From DASQZK01 sp963771005 (GTDB lineage Bacteria; Bacteroidota; Bacteroidia; Bacteroidales; GCA-2748055): DNA of 64,000 bases. Position 1 is the stretch's first letter. Each line of letters starts with the position of its first letter. The notes below the pieces were generated by a model. That model was not told the DNA's origin. It saw only the letters and a list, made by a program, of their open reading frames with translations, and searched no databases. Of this stretch, positions 60,427-64,000 are shown one piece after another. The stretch is taken from NCBI GenBank assembly GCA_963771005.1, contig CAVYRO010000002.1:1426001-1490000 (forward strand), written 5' to 3'. A program made the position numbers and the translations under genes.

Positions 60427-61731
60427 TTAAAAGGTCTCCCTGATGTAGTTCAACATTTCCTGGTACACAACAACCCAGCCCTTCCATTCTCCCCAGCCTG
60501 CCAGCGAATCATTATGCCATATGGGAATGAAACATCCCCCCTCTTTACGGACAGTGTCTGCAAGACCCTTCACCTTCAACACAGCCTCCTCCGGGCTGAG
60601 TTCAAGATAATCTTTAAGCGTCCTGTCCATACAGGCAAAAGGAAAGACCTTAAGATCCGTAACCTCGTTTCTTACCAGGTCAAAAAATGGGAAGGGCGTA
60701 GATGTTCCAGCCCGGAACCCTGCCTGGTCGGCATATCCCATGGAGTAGTCCTCGCTGAAACCCTCTTCGGCCATTCTGCGGTAAGTGCCGGGAAAGGTAA
60801 GCCTCAGGAAATGTTGCCTTACCCGGGTAAGCTTTTTGCCCGTAATCTCTTCCAGAGTCTCCCTTTCCTTCCGGAGCATTCCCGGTTTCCCGCCGGAATG
60901 GTATGAGGGATGAAAACCTACGGTGAACCGGTTGCTCATTTCCGCAACCAGCTCTTTCCAGTGCGGGTTTGAGACCGGGTTGTTGAGATCGTATTTCCCA
61001 CCGGGACCTGCAAGCATAAAAACGGTAAGATCGTCGCCGTGAATGGTCCGGATGTAATCAAAAGAATCGAAAGGATCCTTCTCCTTTCCGCCGAGAATGG
61101 CCACCCTTGTTGCCGCATTTTTCAGTTTCCCCTTTACCAGTTGCCTGACCAGGCCGCCCGCCGTCCGGTAAAAACCCCTGTTCCGGACTGCCCAGGCGGT
61201 GTCTATATCAATTGTAGGAAGAAAAATTGCCCTTTTTTCGGACATTTTAATCCCGGGAAAGGTGTTCTTTAGCTCTCCGGCAAGCCTGTTCGCCCACCGG
61301 TTTACGACGGGGATCCCGAGAAATCCATGACGGAAGGCAATACTTTCCGTAGCCGGGAAACGGTTATGAATATCGGCATGGAACGGAAGGTATTCTTCAT
61401 ATCGTGAAAGCAGGTAGAACGAAGCGCTGAAAATATCGAAGTGAAGGTCACCTTCTTCGGAGGGAAAAATGAAAATATCCTTTGGGCTTGCCATGGTTTC
61501 CGGGACGAATAACCGGATATCCTTTTCGTCGAGGAGCCCTGAAGGCAATATCTGAAAACTGCCTTTCACACTACCGCCAGAATAATCGATAACGGGACCT
61601 TTCCATGACAACGCCTGCTGAAGATCGGATGAATACACAGGTTCCATGCCCAGCAGCGTTTTCAGGATAAAATCTGCGGCATACCGTAGCCTGGGTCCTA
61701 TATTTTCACTGTATACCAGCACTTTTTTCAT
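60427..61731 (-). CDS. Divergent polysaccharide deacetylase-family protein
   Basis: The 434-residue protein has an N-terminal domain of ~160 residues (RLRYAADFILKTLLGMEPVY, LSRYEEYLPFHADIHNRFP) found in large Bacteroidota polysaccharide-deacetylase-like proteins (DUF7033 type). A NodB-like barrel follows, with PTIDIDTAW in place of FDDG and VGFHPSYHSG as the metal-site counterpart. Catalytic residues are only partly kept, so activity is uncertain. No signal peptide. Its start overlaps the mutS2 stop in an ATGA, so it is co-transcribed with and translationally coupled to mutS2. Confidence 0.82.
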   Translation of the reverse strand: MKKVLVYSENIGPRLRYAADFILKTLLGMEPVYSSDLQQALSWKGPVIDYSGGSVKGSFQILPSGLLDEKDIRLFVPETMASPKDIFIFPSEEGDLHFDIFSASFYLLSRYEEYLPFHADIHNRFPATESIAFRHGFLGIPVVNRWANRLAGELKNTFPGIKMSEKRAIFLPTIDIDTAWAVRNRGFYRTAGGLVRQLVKGKLKNAATRVAILGGKEKDPFDSFDYIRTIHGDDLTVFMLAGPGGKYDLNNPVSNPHWKELVAEMSNRFTVGFHPSYHSGGKPGMLRKERETLEEITGKKLTRVRQHFLRLTFPGTYRRMAEEGFSEDYSMGYADQAGFRAGTSTPFPFFDLVRNEVTDLKVFPFACMDRTLKDYLELSPEEAVLKVKGLADTVRKEGGCFIPIWHNDSLAGWGEWKGWVVVYQEMLNYIRETF

Positions 61732-64000
61732 GTATCAAGTTCAACGACGGTAATTCCGGTACCACCGCGTTCAACATGTTCGTCCGCATAGGATTTCACT
61801 ACATTCATCCCCGAAAGGTATTGCCGGACCAGCTCCCGCAGAATGCCGTTCCCTTTGCCGTGCAGGATCCTCAGGTGACGAGCCTGCACCATGGCTGCAC
61901 TATCGATAAAATCGGTCAGTATGGAGATGGCTTCATCCGCTCTTTTGCCCCGCAGATCGAGATCGGGGCTGAAGTTCATCCTCTTCCTCCCCATATTCCA
62001 GTCCCCAATGGAGGATGAGCCCCTGACGGGACCTTCCATCTCGCGATATTTCTCAGGGCTTATCTTTTCCAGGGATTCCGTGCCTACAACGGTACGGAGG
62101 CTGCCAAACACTACCGTCGCTCTCTTTCCCCGGAGGCTTACCACTTCACCGGGTGTCTCCTGCCCTTTCATCAGGACGTAATCACCGTTCTGTATCACAT
62201 TACCGGTCTCCTCCTTCTTTTCTGTCTTTTTCTTTCGCAGTGAAGGATTACGTGACCTGATGTTATCACTCGTTTTTCGGAGCTCGGTGATCCTTGTCCT
62301 CAGTTCATCTCCTTCTTTCCCGGGCGAATCAGGATCTGTGGTTTCGCTGACACTTTCACGAAAAGCCTCCAATTTTTTCCGGGCCTCACGGGTTTTATTT
62401 CTTTCAGCTTCCGTTTCACGGATCTCACGTATTGTATTCTCGATCTGCCGGTTAACGCCTGAGAGCAGACGTTCGGCTTCATCCTTTGCCTCTTTAAGTA
62501 TCTTCTTGCGGAGTTTATCTGTATCGCTGAGTTCAGTATCATATTTTTCCACAACTTCGGAAAGCCGTTTCTCAGCCTGACGTATCTTCTGCCGCTTATC
62601 CTCCCAATATTTTTTATCCCGGATGATATCCTTAAGGTGCTTTTCGAAATCGACATGTTCCTGCCCGATTTTGCCGGCAGCAGATTTCAGTATATTTTCC
62701 GGCAGCCCGATTTTCCGTGCGATCTCGAAGGCGAAGGATGACCCAGGCCGGCCCGGTGCAAGCTTGAATACCGGTACCATATTCTGTGTATCGAAAAGCA
62801 TGGCGGCGTTCACGATCCCTTCGGCCGATGCGGCAAAATGTTTCAGGTTGGTGTAGTGGGTGGTGATCACACCAAAAACTCCCGCTTCATTCAGGCTTTC
62901 CAGGACCGACTCTGCAATGGCTCCCCCCAGCATCGGTTCGGTTCCGCTTCCGAACTCATCAATGAGAATGAGACTGGACGTTCCCGCATTCCGTGTAAAA
63001 TTTTTCATATTGATCAGGTGGGAACTGTACGTGCTCAGGTCATTCTCTATCGATTGTTCGTCGCCCATATCGAGAAAAATATCCTGAAAGCATCCGCAGA
63101 CGGAATTCGAGGACATGGTTACGGGAAACCCGCACTGAAGCATATATTGCAGTAATCCTGCTGTCTGAAGGCACACCGATTTCCCTCCGGCATTGGGTCC
63201 CGAAATAAGAAGGATCCGGTTCTGCCTGTTGAGCCGGAGATCAAGCGGGACGACCTCATTTTCCTTTTTCAGCTCGCGGAAGGAGAGATATAGAACCGGA
63301 TGAACCGCGGCAATCCATTCCATCTCCGGTTCATCTTTCACGACAGGTATGACAGCCCGCATATCGATGGCAAATCTTGCACGTGCCCGGATGGAGTCGA
63401 TGCGGGCGAGAAAGGAATGGGAATGTAGAAGATCATCGATATAGGGGCGGATGAATGTTGTCAGACCGGTCAATATCCGGATCATCTCGCGGCGATCGGC
63501 GATCTCAAGCTCCCTGCAACTCGTTATTGGCTTCCACCACTTCTGCAGGTTCGATGAAGGCAGTCTTCCCGGTGGCCGATTCGTCGTGTACATATCCCTT
63601 GATCAGCCTCTTGTTCACCGCCGGGACAGGGATCACAGGACGTCCGTTACGGATGGTGAGAGTGGCATCCTCATCGACCAGACCCTGCTGGCGGGCTTTT
63701 TCGAGCAGGCGGTTGATCTTTCCGCTTATGGCAGATTCCTTTGCGCTGATTTCCCGCCGGATCCGGTGCAGGTCGGGTGATGCATTGTCCCTGATCTTTC
63801 CGTGCCTGTTAAGTATGTTGCCGATCCTGTCCATGACCACCGGAAAAACCACAACTTCCGAAGCCAGGGCCGACAGTCGCGGCAGAGGGATGTCATGGCC
63901 GGATTTCAGGAACGAAACAATAGCCCTCACGGAATCGAGCGCCCTCTGGATATCGAAAAATTCCTGTTCCTCAAGGAAGGCTCCTTCAACCTTCGCCTTT
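61728..64000 (-). CDS. mutS2: MutS2 (endonuclease/DNA-clamp ATPase), partial and frameshifted
   Basis: The C-terminal ~757 codons of mutS2 run off the right edge. Landmarks are the core region before the ATPase (GRPVIPVPAVNKRLIKGYVH), Walker A LLISGPNAGGKSVCLQTAGL, the STYSSHLINM segment, Walker B SSLILIDEFGSGTEP, a long coiled-coil clamp (~62250-62660) and a C-terminal Smr domain (LDLRGKRADEAISILTDFID, LRILHGKGNGILRELVRQYL). One extra base near 63515 breaks the frame: NNELQGA-stop is read where NNELRELEIADRRE is expected. It may be a sequence error or a real mutation. MutS2 acts on stalled or collided ribosomes and recombination intermediates. It heads the operon that continues with the deacetylase-like gene. 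Confidence 0.88.

Overview
The window looks like a chromosomal segment of a Bacteroidota bacterium, most likely in or near the Bacteroidales/Marinilabiliales. The evidence is a hybrid two-component regulator (sensor kinase, receiver and AraC domains in one chain), DUF4468 and DUF1801-type proteins, a NUDIX-type sugar regulator beside xylose genes, scarce Shine-Dalgarno sites, and several TAnnTTTG promoter -7 elements. Most of the window has moderate G+C. The first ~3.5 kb and the glycosyltransferase gene at 17055-19133 are visibly A+T-rich and look acquired.

Layout. 1-3.5 kb: small accessory genes, all on the minus strand, separated by imperfect or perfect inverted repeats that end in CCGCYAAC/GTTRGCGG. 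I read this as an attC-like cassette array that continues off the left edge. One cassette pairs a TIGR02391/HEPN protein with a small ORF through an ATGA overlap. 3.7-10.5 kb: an AGE-family sugar epimerase, YdeI and DUF1801 proteins, and a CrtI-like FAD oxidoreductase, broken up by a dispersed repeat family. 10.5-17 kb: a YCII/ECF-sigma fusion remnant, a 32-bp-spaced triple palindrome, unknown secreted or hypothetical genes, a Tat-type TIM-barrel protein, and a DUF6345 protein with a caspase/CHAT-like His-Cys pair next to a frameshifted partner. 17-24 kb: GT-C glycosyltransferase, amidohydrolase lipoprotein, GNAT, decayed sugar porter, secreted peroxiredoxin.

24-35.2 kb: unsaturated-uronate catabolism. 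A 1428-aa hybrid two-component regulator is divergent from lacI-type regulator-kduI-kduD-eda-TRAP transporter (SBP, small and large permease). A 16-bp palindromic operator overlaps the promoter of the regulator. 2-keto-3-deoxygluconate kinase is not in the window. 35.3-39 kb: a three-PAS sensor kinase and an anaerobic sulfatase-maturase-like radical SAM protein with a SEC-C tail. 39.4-44.8 kb: D-xylose locus (NUDIX/NrtR-like regulator with a CTTAGCGTA inverted-repeat site, xylB, xylA, sugar:H+ symporter).

45-64 kb: solitary HlyD-type adaptor, gyrB, an outer-membrane barrel and large TPR protein pair, ftsE, and a compact eight-gene minus-strand operon that begins with mutS2 (frameshifted in this sequence). 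It continues with two polysaccharide-deacetylase-like proteins, a FemAB/GNAT-like protein, an NRPS-like adenylation enzyme, a GNAT, a free acyl carrier protein and an unknown protein. This operon is the best candidate for an undescribed surface-modification or small-molecule pathway.

Six intergenic loci carry one mosaic repeat family with 10-bp periodic CAAACCATTT tracts. I saw no tRNA, rRNA, CRISPR array or transposase gene.
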